A stretch of 64,000 bases of DNA from Pelagibacteraceae bacterium AG-349-L23 (GTDB lineage: Bacteria > Pseudomonadota > Alphaproteobacteria > Pelagibacterales > Pelagibacteraceae). Below the pieces are notes generated by a model. The model did no database searches, was not told where the DNA came from, and saw nothing but the letters and a program-made list of their open reading frames with translations. Position numbers and translations under genes: made by a program. The stretch is taken from NCBI GenBank assembly GCA_003281045.1, contig QCDD01000002.1, forward strand, positions 23,148 through 87,147, read 5' to 3'. Shown here in pieces: positions 9,884-19,105 of this stretch (within the stretch, counting starts at the first letter, position 1; every line of letters starts with the position of its first letter).

Positions 9884-9967
9884 ATGAGTTACCCAAAGAA
9901 ACATAGAGGCCGAAGAAAAATGGGGTCGAAAAAAAGAAGAGCTAGAAAAAAAAATAAGAAAAAATAG
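9884..9967 (+). CDS. 27-aa hyperbasic small protein, possibly ribosome-associated
   Basis: Own translation MSYPKKHRGRRKMGSKKRRARKKNKKK*; AAAAGGA Shine-Dalgarno-like sequence just upstream; ends next to the mnmA stop. Position of the TAG was set using the track coordinate of the mnmA stop. Confidence 0.6.
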   Translation: MSYPKKHRGRRKMGSKKRRARKKNKKK

Positions 9968-9968
9968 C

Positions 9969-11087
9969 TTATTCCTTTATCCAGCCGCCTCCTAATACTT
10001 TATAACCTAAAGCATCTTTATTATAGAAAACACATGCCTGGCCTGGTGATATTCCATCTTCAGGACTTTCAAGGTTTACATTCGCACCATTTTGATCACT
10101 TAGGTTAACGTTTGCTTTTAGCAATTTACCAGTAGATCTAACTTTTACAAAAATGCTGGATTTAAATTCTTGATCATTTGCTAATAAATTAACATTTTTT
10201 AATAAAATATCTTTCTTTCCTAAATATTCTTTTGGTCCAACAATTATTTCATTTTTTTCAGAATTAATTTTAATAACGTATAAAGCTTCTTTGTCAGAAA
10301 CTTTTATTCCTTTTCTTTGACCAATAGTAAAATTTATAATTCCATCGTGAACACCAATTACATTACCTTTAAGATCTTTTATGTTTCCTTTTTTAAATGA
10401 GTCTGGTCTGAATTTTTGAATTACTGATGCATAATCTCCACCAGGTACAAAACATATATCCTGGCTGTCTGGTTTATCAGCAACATTAAGTTCTAGTTTT
10501 TTGGCAATTTCACGTGTTTCATTTTTATGAAGACCACCTAATGGAAATCTTAAATAATCAAGTTGTTCTCTAGTAGTATTGAAAAGAAAATAACTTTGAT
10601 CTCTATTCTCGTCGATAGCTCTGTACATATTTGTATTATTATTTGAAGTAACACTTTTCACATAATGACCAGTGATTAAAGCATCAGCATTTAAATCTTT
10701 AGAAACTTCAAATAAATCCTTAAATTTTACTGTTTGATTACATTGAACACAAGGTATTGGAGTTTCACCTTTTAAGTAGCTATCAACAAAGTTGTCTATA
10801 ACTCCTTGCTTGAACTTATTTTGATAATATAAAATTTTATGTTCTATATCTAGTTTTTGAGCAACTCTTTTTGCATCCATGATATCTTGACCAGAACAAC
10901 ATTGCTTTGACTCCGCGACCTGCTTTGCATCGTCATAAAGTTTTAAAGTAATGCCAATTACGTCATATCCTTCTTTTTTCATCATGCCTGCGACAGTTGA
11001 TGAATCTACACCTCCAGACATTGCAACAACTACTTTTGTGTCTGATGGTTTTTTGTTTAATCCTATTGAATTTAATTCTTTATTCAT
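9969..11087 (-). CDS. mnmA: tRNA-specific 2-thiouridylase MnmA
   Basis: [10 protein letters not shown]-loop, CVQCN, GHYVK, DQSYFLF, GQRKGI. Confidence 0.95.
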   Translation of the reverse strand: MNKELNSIGLNKKPSDTKVVVAMSGGVDSSTVAGMMKKEGYDVIGITLKLYDDAKQVAESKQCCSGQDIMDAKRVAQKLDIEHKILYYQNKFKQGVIDNFVDSYLKGETPIPCVQCNQTVKFKDLFEVSKDLNADALITGHYVKSVTSNNNTNMYRAIDENRDQSYFLFNTTREQLDYLRFPLGGLHKNETREIAKKLELNVADKPDSQDICFVPGGDYASVIQKFRPDSFKKGNIKDLKGNVIGVHDGIINFTIGQRKGIKVSDKEALYVIKINSEKNEIIVGPKEYLGKKDILLKNVNLLANDQEFKSSIFVKVRSTGKLLKANVNLSDQNGANVNLESPEDGISPGQACVFYNKDALGYKVLGGGWIKE

Positions 11088-11128
11088 TTGATGGTATTTA
11101 TACTTATTTCTAATATAAGTTAAATTAA

Positions 11129-11299
11129 ATGATATTAGATTTTGAACCAGGAGACAAAGTTATCAATCCCTCTAATAAAAACTGGGGTATAGGTCAAGTT
11201 CAATCAATTATAAAAGAAAAAGTGACAGTTAATTTTGAAAATGTTGGAAAAAAAGTAATAAATACTAAAAATATAGAATTAATAAAGATCAATGAATAA
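11129..11299 (+). CDS. DUF3553 family protein (56 aa)
   Basis: Own translation [56 protein letters not shown], resembles DUF3553 small alphaproteobacterial proteins. Confidence 0.75.
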   Translation: MILDFEPGDKVINPSNKNWGIGQVQSIIKEKVTVNFENVGKKVINTKNIELIKINE

Positions 11300-12062
11300 T
11301 TTGAATTTAAAAAAGATTGTCGAAAATCTAATTGGTACATTTATTCATGCAGGAAAAATTTCTTTAGATTTAAGAAAGCAAGGACTTATAAAAAAAATTA
11401 AAGCCGATAATACTCCTGTTAGTAATGGAGATTTAGAAGTTAATAAAATTGTTTCTCAAAAAATTAAAGAATTAACACCTGAACTTCCCATCATTTCAGA
11501 AGAGACCTCTGATAATAAATCAATAAACAATCTTGAAAACTTTTGGCTAATTGACCCCATAGATGGCACCTATGACTACATAAATAATCTAGAGGAATTT
11601 ACAATTAATGCTGGATTAATAATTAACAAAAATCCAGTAGCTGGATTAATTTATGCCCCCTCAAAAAAAAGAATGTTTTATTCCTATGGACCAAATCATG
11701 CCTATGAGTTTACTAATGGAGAAACAAAGAATTTAAATTGTTCTGAAAATTTTGATAAAAATGATGTAAAATTTGTATCTTATTCAAACAATATTAAACC
11801 TGAAATAAAAAAATTACATAAAAAATTTAATGTGAAAAAATATGTGAGAATGAAAAGTTCTCTTAAATTTTGTGTCATTGCTGCTGGTGAATATGATGGA
11901 TATGTGGCTGAGCCTAGAGCTTGTGAATGGGATATAGCGGCTGGTCATGCTATTTTACAACATGCCGGAGGAATAATTACAGATTTTGAAGGCAAAGAAA
12001 TTAAATATGGAAAGAAAAATTTTAAAAATCCAAGTTTAATCTTAAAAAATAAAAGTATTTGA
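11292..12062 (+). CDS. Inositol monophosphatase family / 3'(2'),5'-bisphosphate nucleotidase (CysQ-like)
   Basis: ISEET, WLIDPIDGTYDYIN, WDIAAGHAIL motifs. Confidence 0.85.
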   Translation: MNNLNLKKIVENLIGTFIHAGKISLDLRKQGLIKKIKADNTPVSNGDLEVNKIVSQKIKELTPELPIISEETSDNKSINNLENFWLIDPIDGTYDYINNLEEFTINAGLIINKNPVAGLIYAPSKKRMFYSYGPNHAYEFTNGETKNLNCSENFDKNDVKFVSYSNNIKPEIKKLHKKFNVKKYVRMKSSLKFCVIAAGEYDGYVAEPRACEWDIAAGHAILQHAGGIITDFEGKEIKYGKKNFKNPSLILKNKSI

Positions 12063-12063
12063 T

Positions 12064-12207
12064 ATGGATGAGCAATTAAGAGTAATACTTATAATTATTG
12101 TATCAGTATCTATTTTTGGCTTATTGGTATTTGTATATGTCAAAAATTATATCAGAAATAAAATCAATCAATTAGTTGAAGAAGAAAAGAAAAAAAAATT
12201 AAAGTAG
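12064..12207 (+). CDS. Small (47 aa) single-TM protein
   Basis: Own translation MDEQLRVILIIIVSVSIFGLLVFVYVKNYIRNKINQLVEEEKKKKLK*. Confidence 0.5.
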   Translation: MDEQLRVILIIIVSVSIFGLLVFVYVKNYIRNKINQLVEEEKKKKLK

Positions 12208-12762
12208 TTTTATAATTTTTAAATAATCATCTTTTTTTAATTCCATAACTTTTTTTGATGTCTCAAAGTCGAAGCCATTTCTTGCCAATAAAGAGATATC
12301 CTTTTTATAAAAAAGTGGTCTATTATCATCAATCCTAGCGGGTCCAATTCTTTTCTTTTTACAAATTTTAATTGCCGAAAAAAAATCTTGATCTGAATTA
12401 TCTTCATTAATTTTATTGACTGTGTCTTTTATAAATTCATCATTAACACCTTTGCCAATTAAGTAATTTCTGATTTTATTAATCGAACTTCCTCTTCGGA
12501 TCATACTTTTGGCTTTACTTTCAGAATAAAATTTATCATTGATGAATTTATTTTTTTCTAAATCAGATAAAACAATATCAATTAAATTTGTCACATCCTG
12601 TTTTTTTACATTTGGAACAGATAATTTTAGATATTTTTTTAGTAAATATGTTCTTAATTGTTGTTTAGATGGAGCATATTTTTCAACATATGCTAAAGCA
12701 AAATTTCTCATTTCATCTACAGTCACCTGAAATGTTTTTCTCTTATTTCTTATAGGAATCAT
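12199..12762 (-). CDS. recX: RecX family regulatory protein
   Basis: RecX-like pattern (YLLKKYLK..., FINDKFYSESKAKSMIRRGSSINKIRNYLIGKGV). Confidence 0.75.
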   Translation of the reverse strand: MIPIRNKRKTFQVTVDEMRNFALAYVEKYAPSKQQLRTYLLKKYLKLSVPNVKKQDVTNLIDIVLSDLEKNKFINDKFYSESKAKSMIRRGSSINKIRNYLIGKGVNDEFIKDTVNKINEDNSDQDFFSAIKICKKKRIGPARIDDNRPLFYKKDISLLARNGFDFETSKKVMELKKDDYLKIIKLL

Positions 12763-12790
12763 TGTAAGATCTAATATAATATAATTTAAA

Positions 12791-13264
12791 ATGATCGAAC
12801 AAATTTATGCTTACTTTACAATTGAAATTCTCTACTTCTGGGTGAATTTAGGAGTTTTGCCTTTTTGGTTAGTATTAATATTTTTTCCACAATCAAACTT
12901 TACAAAATATTTTGTTACTTCTATTTTTCCAATCACATTATTAGGAGGTGCTTACATATTTGTGCTTTATAAAGCTTATTTAAGTGCTTATGATTTCGAT
13001 AGTAATTTTGAATTATATTTAAGTATTAGTAATTTATCAGGTTTGTTTTCAAGTAATATTTTTTTAATGTTATTTTGGATCCACTTTGTATCAATTAATT
13101 TATTTGTCGGTGGCTGGATTGTTAGAGACTCACAAAAGTTTTTTATAAATAAGGTTCTTGTTGGCATCCCATTAATAATCACTTATTTAATTGGTCCTTT
13201 AGGCATCTTTATTTATTGGCTGATTAGAATATTTTACGCAAAAAGTGTTAACCTATATGAGTAA
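12791..13264 (+). CDS. ABA4-like (DUF4281) membrane protein
   Basis: 4-TM protein with FWIHFVSINLFVGGWIVRDSQ and IGPLGIFIYWLIR, typical of ABA4-like family. Confidence 0.7.
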   Translation: MIEQIYAYFTIEILYFWVNLGVLPFWLVLIFFPQSNFTKYFVTSIFPITLLGGAYIFVLYKAYLSAYDFDSNFELYLSISNLSGLFSSNIFLMLFWIHFVSINLFVGGWIVRDSQKFFINKVLVGIPLIITYLIGPLGIFIYWLIRIFYAKSVNLYE

Positions 13265-13841
13265 AATCATCGATTTTTACTTCGATTTTATTAGTCCATA
13301 TTCTTACATTGCCTATAAAAAAATTAAATCAATGCAGAATAAAAATGGGGTTGATTTTAATTATAAACCTATTTTGCTAGGTGGTTTACATAAGTTAGGT
13401 AACATAACTGCTCCTGCTTTTAATGAACGAAAAATGAAAAATATGAAGAATGATTGCGAAATTATAGCTAACAAAAATAATATATCTTTTAAATGGAACG
13501 AAAAATTTCCGATTAATACCCTTTACTTAATGAGAGGATTTATTTCAATCGATGCAAATAAAAAAAGTGAATACTTTGATATTTGTTTTGATGCCTATTG
13601 GAAAAATAATATAGATATATCAATCGAAGCTAACGTAAACGAAATTTTAGATAATTGTAAAATTGATAAAAAAAAATTTTTTGAAGATATAAGTAATCAA
13701 AAAGTAAAAGATGAATTAAAAAGTTTAACTGACAAAGCTTTTCAAAATGACGTATTCGGTGCTCCAACCTTCATAGTCAACAATAAACTTTTTTGGGGAC
13801 AAGATAGACTTGAATATGCTTTAGAAGAGTGTATTTCTTAA
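13257..13841 (+). CDS. 2-hydroxychromene-2-carboxylate isomerase / DsbA-family oxidoreductase
   Basis: FYFDFISPYSYIAYKK and VFGAPTFIVNNKLFWGQDRL motifs; internal Met at 13257 preferred over the track start at 13245. Confidence 0.85.
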   Translation: MSKIIDFYFDFISPYSYIAYKKIKSMQNKNGVDFNYKPILLGGLHKLGNITAPAFNERKMKNMKNDCEIIANKNNISFKWNEKFPINTLYLMRGFISIDANKKSEYFDICFDAYWKNNIDISIEANVNEILDNCKIDKKKFFEDISNQKVKDELKSLTDKAFQNDVFGAPTFIVNNKLFWGQDRLEYALEECIS

Positions 13842-14221
13842 ACAATCTTAAATTTACTATTTCTAATAGATCCAAACCCACCATCAATGTGTGAAACTTT
13901 TTCAAACCCCATATCTTTAAGAGTTTTTGCAGCCAATGCTGATCTCATACCGCCAGCACAGAAAAGAACCATTTCTTTATTCATATCTAATTTTCCATCT
14001 TTAAAATATGGACTATCAGGATCTAACCAAAATTCTAACATTCCTCGCGGAATATGATTTGAATTTTCAACTCGCCCATCTCTTTCAAGTTCTCTTATAT
14101 CTCTAATATCAATTAGATTACATTTATCTTCATTCATCATTGATAATGCTTCGTCTGGTGAAATTGTTTTAATTTCGCTTAAAGCTTCTGTGACTAATGT
14201 TTTTGACGATTTTATATTCAT
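13838..14221 (-). CDS. Rhodanese-like domain protein
   Basis: LIDIRDIRELERDG and LFCAGGMRSALAAKTL catalytic loop. Confidence 0.85.
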   Translation of the reverse strand: MNIKSSKTLVTEALSEIKTISPDEALSMMNEDKCNLIDIRDIRELERDGRVENSNHIPRGMLEFWLDPDSPYFKDGKLDMNKEMVLFCAGGMRSALAAKTLKDMGFEKVSHIDGGFGSIRNSKFKIV

Positions 14222-14268
14222 AGAACTAAATTTATTATATAGTTTTTTTTGAAATCACATAAATAAAA

Positions 14269-15255
14269 ATGAATAAAATTTGTATCGTTTATACACATCA
14301 TAAATTAGGTGATTTAATCTGGCAATTACCCTACATAAAAGCTATAAGTCAACATCATCAAACAAATATAGATTTAATTGTCAGAGAAAAAACTCAAGCC
14401 CAAAATATTCTTAAAGACTTAAAACATATAAATCAAATTTTTTATAATGATTTTAGAAAAGGTTTATTTTATTGGATTGATGTATTCAAATTAATAAAAG
14501 TATTTAAATCTGAGAAATATGATTTTGTTTATATATTAGATAAAGTCAATAAACCTGCCATCGCAGCTAAAATAGCAAAAATTAAGAATATTATTGGACC
14601 GGGATTTAAAAACCAAAAGAAATGGCTTACTGTTAAAAATTTTCTTAATGAGGAGGATCTAAAATTAAATTATTCTGAAAGATCTCAAAAACTACTTAAG
14701 ATTAATTCGATAACAATAGAGAATAAATATCCAAATTTGGAAATTGATGTTGAGAGTCTCAAAAAAAACAATTCGGACCTTCTTGTTGATGGAAAGAAAA
14801 TTGCTTTTGGGGTCGATTCTTTTGAAGATTACAAAATGTGGTATGAGGAAGATTTTATCAAACTTGCGGATCTTTTGTTCGAAAAAAAATTATTTGATTA
14901 CATATATCTTATTTGTAGCCCTGAAAAATCTCACATTGCAAAAAAAATAATTGCTGAGTCTAATAAAAATTATTTTATCGATTGTTCTAATAAAGATCTA
15001 CAAGGAGTAATATTAGCAATAAAAAATTCAGATTTTTTTCTTGGAAATAATTCAGGTCCATTAAATCTTGCAGCTGCTCTTGGAATTAAATCATTTGGAT
15101 TAATTGCCAATGACCCAGTGAGTGAGCTAAAATATAGTAAAATTATTCCAATAGTTCCAACGGATTATGTGGATAATGTTTGGTATAGGGACAGAAATGG
15201 GATGAAAAATCTTAAGTCAGATGAAGTGTTTAATCAGGTGATTGAAAATTTGTAA
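14269..15255 (+). CDS. Glycosyltransferase family 9 (heptosyltransferase-like)
   Basis: LGDLIWQLPYIKA start, FFLGNNSGPLNLAAALGIKSFGL motif. Confidence 0.8.
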   Translation: MNKICIVYTHHKLGDLIWQLPYIKAISQHHQTNIDLIVREKTQAQNILKDLKHINQIFYNDFRKGLFYWIDVFKLIKVFKSEKYDFVYILDKVNKPAIAAKIAKIKNIIGPGFKNQKKWLTVKNFLNEEDLKLNYSERSQKLLKINSITIENKYPNLEIDVESLKKNNSDLLVDGKKIAFGVDSFEDYKMWYEEDFIKLADLLFEKKLFDYIYLICSPEKSHIAKKIIAESNKNYFIDCSNKDLQGVILAIKNSDFFLGNNSGPLNLAAALGIKSFGLIANDPVSELKYSKIIPIVPTDYVDNVWYRDRNGMKNLKSDEVFNQVIENL

Positions 15256-15280
15256 TCATTTAAGTTTTATGAAAATAAAA

Positions 15281-15309
15281 AAAGCCCCTTGAGGGAGGGG
15301 CTTTTTTTT
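15281..15309. terminator. Bidirectional rho-independent terminator
   Basis: AAAGCCCCTTGAGGGAGGGGCTTTTTTTT; GC stem with T-run on both strands between convergent GT9 gene and amtB. Confidence 0.9.
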
Positions 15310-15337
15310 CGTTTAACTAACTTTAAGAGAGAATTTT

Positions 15338-15389
15338 AGGGACCCTTCGATGAGTAATCGCGGAGATACACAGAGAGCGAAGAGTCCCT
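15338..15389 (-). other. Long hairpin in amtB 3' UTR (possible sRNA or 3' processing element)
   Basis: AGGGACCCTTCG / CGAAGAGTCCCT arms pair over 12 bp (one G-U) with 28-nt loop, upstream of the terminator at 15281-15309. Confidence 0.5.
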
Positions 15390-15401
15390 TATTGTTAACA
15401 A

Positions 15402-16703
15402 TTAGTCACGTATTGCATATGCAATCACGCCAGTTTCAGTGACATCAGTACCTTTGGTTTCACCTTCTTTACTTAACCTTAGGCCAATTGTTGCCTTAAT
15501 AGCGCTAAACACTATGTAAGCTACAATAAACACAAATATGTTTACTGATAATACACCGATCAACTGAGTACTAAAATTTGCACCAGAATTTGTTGCAGGC
15601 ACAATCAACGTACCCCAAATTCCAGCAAATAAGTGAGCAGGAATAGCACCAACTACATCATCAATTTTTAATGAGAATAATAGTTTAGTACCATACACTA
15701 CGATTAATCCACCCACAGCACCAATTAAAATTGCAGCAAATGGTGATGGTAATAATGGTTCTGCAGTTACAGCAACCAAACCACCGATACATCCATTTAA
15801 CATTTGAACTACGTCAGTTTTACCAAAATGCAATCTTGTTATAACTGCTGCACCCATAACACCACCTGCACCAGCAAGGAATGTGTTAATAAATATTTTA
15901 GATACAGCGATTGCATCAGTAGCTGTTCCCAATGCTAATTGTGAACCACCATTAAATCCAAACCAACCTAGCCATAAAATAAATACTCCAATTGTTACTA
16001 ATGGTATTGATGATGCTGCAAACGGTTTAAGTGGCGCTGGAGCCCCAGATTTAGTAAATCTTCCTAATCTTGGACCAATTATCATTGCACCAGCTAAAGC
16101 AGCTGCACCACCGGTTGAGTGTACTAAGGTTGAACCAGCAAAATCAGAAAATCCTAACTCTGCTAACCAGCCTCCACCCCACTGCCAACCCATTACGATT
16201 GGATAAATAATTCCTGATAGAACTGCAGCAAATGTAAAGAATGGCCATAGCTTAATTCTTTCAGCCATTGTACCTGATACGATTGAAACAGTAGTTGCAC
16301 AGAATACCATTTGGAAATACCAATCTGAACCATCGGAATAACCTGTATCTATTTTACTGCCATCTGCCCATGGAATAAATTTTCCAATATATCCACCTGG
16401 ACTGATACCGTAAGCTAAGTTATAACCTACAAGCCAGAACATTATACCTGCAATTGAGAATAAACCTATATTTTTTGCACAAATAACGGATACACTTTTT
16501 GATGTAACCATTCCAGACTCTAGCATAGCAAAACCACATGCCATGAACATTACTAGAAATCCACAAATCAAAAATAATAAGGTATTAAAAATAAAACCTA
16601 CTTCAGCAGAAACTGTTGTATCTGCCATACCTGCACTACTCATGTTCAATAAAAAAATTAAACTAATAAGTGGCGCACTTATTTTTTTTATTAATTTAGT
16701 CAT
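15402..16703 (-). CDS. amtB: Ammonium transporter
   Basis: 433 aa Amt family; ESGMV, GWFGFNGGS, HSTGGAAALAGA motifs. Confidence 0.95.
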   Translation of the reverse strand: MTKLIKKISAPLISLIFLLNMSSAGMADTTVSAEVGFIFNTLLFLICGFLVMFMACGFAMLESGMVTSKSVSVICAKNIGLFSIAGIMFWLVGYNLAYGISPGGYIGKFIPWADGSKIDTGYSDGSDWYFQMVFCATTVSIVSGTMAERIKLWPFFTFAAVLSGIIYPIVMGWQWGGGWLAELGFSDFAGSTLVHSTGGAAALAGAMIIGPRLGRFTKSGAPAPLKPFAASSIPLVTIGVFILWLGWFGFNGGSQLALGTATDAIAVSKIFINTFLAGAGGVMGAAVITRLHFGKTDVVQMLNGCIGGLVAVTAEPLLPSPFAAILIGAVGGLIVVYGTKLLFSLKIDDVVGAIPAHLFAGIWGTLIVPATNSGANFSTQLIGVLSVNIFVFIVAYIVFSAIKATIGLRLSKEGETKGTDVTETGVIAYAIRD

Positions 16704-16776
16704 AAGACCTCCCTGTTATTGAGAAAGTTTGTATTTTAATAATTCCTAAAAACTAACGCTGATTATGAAAATTGGG

Positions 16777-16793
16777 TATGCAGATTTTGCATA
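16777..16793. promoter_or_regulatory. Candidate nitrogen-regulatory dyad upstream of amtB
   Basis: TATGCA-GATTT-TGCATA perfect inverted repeat 74 nt upstream of the amtB start; near-identical dyad upstream of glnA. Confidence 0.55.
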
Positions 16794-16798
16794 TAGAA

Positions 16799-16830
16799 AC
16801 AGCCTTAACGCTTTTTGACGTTAAGGCTGT
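16799..16830 (-). terminator. Hairpin terminator downstream of hup
   Basis: Perfect 12-bp inverted repeat ACAGCCTTAACG...CGTTAAGGCTGT next to hup stop (weak T-tract). Confidence 0.65.
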
Positions 16831-16838
16831 AAAATTAA

Positions 16839-17114
16839 CTATTTATTGAATACTTCTTTTAAAGCTTTGGCAGGTAAGAATTTAACCTTTTGCGATGCAG
16901 CAATTTGAATTTGCTCACCAGTTCTAGGGTTTCTTCCAACTCTCGCTTTTCTCTTAGCCACTTTATATGTACCAAATCCTGCAATTTTGACTGAATCATC
17001 AGCTTTTAGTGCATCTAAAATAGTGTTGGTAATCGTGTCAAAAGTTCTTTCAGCATCAGCTTTACTTAGGTTTAAAGCGCCTGATAATTTGACAACTAAT
17101 TGTTTTTTGTTCAT
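16839..17114 (-). CDS. hup: HU-family DNA-binding protein
   Basis: AGFGTYKVAKRKARVGRNPRTGEQIQIAA signature. Confidence 0.95.
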   Translation of the reverse strand: MNKKQLVVKLSGALNLSKADAERTFDTITNTILDALKADDSVKIAGFGTYKVAKRKARVGRNPRTGEQIQIAASQKVKFLPAKALKEVFNK

Positions 17115-17266
17115 TTTAGCTCCGGTTTTATTAGGTTAATTACCATCTTTATCAAAAGTATTGATAAATCAAGCCTTTTTTTAGTATCTAGCTCAAAGTT
17201 ATACACAATATCTGGTATAGTAAAAAAACCGTAATTTTAAAGGGTTATTTGAAGATATAAATTTAA

Positions 17267-18379
17267 TTAACTAAATAAGCCAAGATCTTTGAGATCATTA
17301 AATGTGGTAAATATCATTAAAGTTAAGAGCAAAAACATCCCGATTCGAAAAAAACTCTCTTGCGTTTTTTGTGATAAAGGACGTCCCAACACCTTTTCGA
17401 AAGCATAAAACATCAAATGACCTCCATCCAACATTGGTATCGGAAATAAATTAATTAATCCTAAACTTATAGAAATGTAAGCCATCATGCTAATAAATGC
17501 CAACAAACCAAACTCTGCTACTTGACCTGAAATTTTAGCAATTCTAATTGGTCCACCAAGTTGTGAGGTATCAGCCTTTCCAAAAATCATCGCACCTATA
17601 TATTTAAGTGAGGATATACTCACAAAATACACCTCATTTGCTGCGTGGTATACAGCTTGTGCGGGACCTAATTTTACATGATTTATCTCGTTGTTGTAAG
17701 CGCTTAATTTAATTCCAACGATCCTTTTGTTAATCTTATTTCCAAGATTATCTTCACTTAAAACCATTTTAGGTTTTACTTTTAATAATATTTCGTCATA
17801 TGAACGTTTAACCTTAAAATTTATAAAATCATCTGTTGATAAAGTTATAAATTTAGAAACATCCATAATACTTTTAACTTCATTTCCATCTATCTCTAAA
17901 ATAATATCATTTTGTTTCAAACCACCAATCATTGCGGGACTATCTTTTTGTACCTCATTGATCATTGCAGGAGTAAAATCTTTTCCTGCAAAAGTATAAA
18001 TAGAAAAGAAAATTAGTAATGCGAGTAAGAAGTTTGCTAATGGTCCACCAAAAACAATTAAAGCTCTTTGATATAGTGGTTTTAAAACGAATAATTTTTT
18101 TCTGTCTTCTTCATTATACTTTTCAATTAATTTTTCTTGGTCAGCTTGGGAAAAGACATTTCGATCTCCAAAGAATTTTACATACCCACCAAGAGGTATC
18201 CAACAAATTTTCCATCTTGTTCCAGATTTATCATTCCAACCAAATATCTCTTTTCCAAATCCAATTGAAAAATCAGTTACTGCAACACCATATCTTTTTG
18301 CAAAATAATAATGGCCGTATTCATGGATGAATACCACAATCATAATAAGTATCAAAAATGGTAAAACATAATCTATCAT
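17267..18379 (-). CDS. rseP: RIP metalloprotease RseP (site-2 protease)
   Basis: HEYGHYYFAKRYGV zinc site, PDZ domain, NLFPIPMLDGGHL. Confidence 0.92.
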   Translation of the reverse strand: MIDYVLPFLILIMIVVFIHEYGHYYFAKRYGVAVTDFSIGFGKEIFGWNDKSGTRWKICWIPLGGYVKFFGDRNVFSQADQEKLIEKYNEEDRKKLFVLKPLYQRALIVFGGPLANFLLALLIFFSIYTFAGKDFTPAMINEVQKDSPAMIGGLKQNDIILEIDGNEVKSIMDVSKFITLSTDDFINFKVKRSYDEILLKVKPKMVLSEDNLGNKINKRIVGIKLSAYNNEINHVKLGPAQAVYHAANEVYFVSISSLKYIGAMIFGKADTSQLGGPIRIAKISGQVAEFGLLAFISMMAYISISLGLINLFPIPMLDGGHLMFYAFEKVLGRPLSQKTQESFFRIGMFLLLTLMIFTTFNDLKDLGLFS

Positions 18380-18380
18380 C

Positions 18381-18929
18381 TTAGATGGATTGTTTTTTAA
18401 TTAATTCTTTAATTTGATTTATCATCATATCTGGTGATCTCATTGTGGGATATATCTCTTTAGCTTTTTCATAACTCTTAATTGCCTTATTATAATTTTT
18501 TAATTGAATATTTACAAGACCTTGTCCAGCAAGAGCGCCGAAATGCCTTTTTTCTAATTCTAAAACTTTATCAATATCTTTTTGCGACTTTTCAAAATTA
18601 CCAGATAAATAGAATACAGTTGCGCGTTTATTCCATGCCTCAGCCCATAATGGATCTAAATTTATTGCTTTAGAAAATATATCTATTGCTTGATTATATT
18701 TCGATTGATTTACTAAACTTGATCCTTCATTTAATAACATTGTTAAACTTTCATCATTTGGATGTGTGCTCCATAGTTGCCAAATTTCTTGTTCAACTTT
18801 ATATGCGGCCGAGTAATTCTGAGTTTTTAAATCATCAAACAATTGATTTAGTTTTTTAATTCTTTCATCTGCAATTGAATTATTTAAATATGAAAATACA
18901 ATTATAAAAATGATAAAAATTTTTTTCAT
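18381..18929 (-). CDS. TPR-repeat protein with signal peptide
   Basis: N-terminal hydrophobic signal and TPR repeats (AIDIFSKAINLDPLWAEAWNKRATVFYLSGNF). Confidence 0.8.
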   Translation of the reverse strand: MKKIFIIFIIVFSYLNNSIADERIKKLNQLFDDLKTQNYSAAYKVEQEIWQLWSTHPNDESLTMLLNEGSSLVNQSKYNQAIDIFSKAINLDPLWAEAWNKRATVFYLSGNFEKSQKDIDKVLELEKRHFGALAGQGLVNIQLKNYNKAIKSYEKAKEIYPTMRSPDMMINQIKELIKKQSI

Positions 18930-18934
18930 CAGAA

Positions 18935-19099
18935 TTAAAAGTATAATAAAATCAGCACTGTTAATACAAATAAAAAGGCTGCAGTTAAAATAACTAAATT
19001 AATTTTAACTTTAAATTTTTGGTAAATTTTCTCATTAATCTTTTCCCAAAAAAGAACTATCAAAAAGAATATGACTGCAGGAATTATAAATTTAAGCAT
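18935..19099 (-). CDS. Small (54 aa) two-TM membrane protein
   Basis: Own translation MLKFIIPAVIFFLIVLFWEKINEKIYQKFKVKINLVILTAAFLFVLTVLILLYF*. Confidence 0.5.
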   Translation of the reverse strand: MLKFIIPAVIFFLIVLFWEKINEKIYQKFKVKINLVILTAAFLFVLTVLILLYF

Positions 19100-19105
19100 A
19101 TTTTT

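Noticed and set aside
17150-17166. TATCAA-AAGTA-TTGATA dyad upstream of hup
   Set aside because: Short AT-rich inverted repeat, no second copy seen at a related gene; chance is plausible
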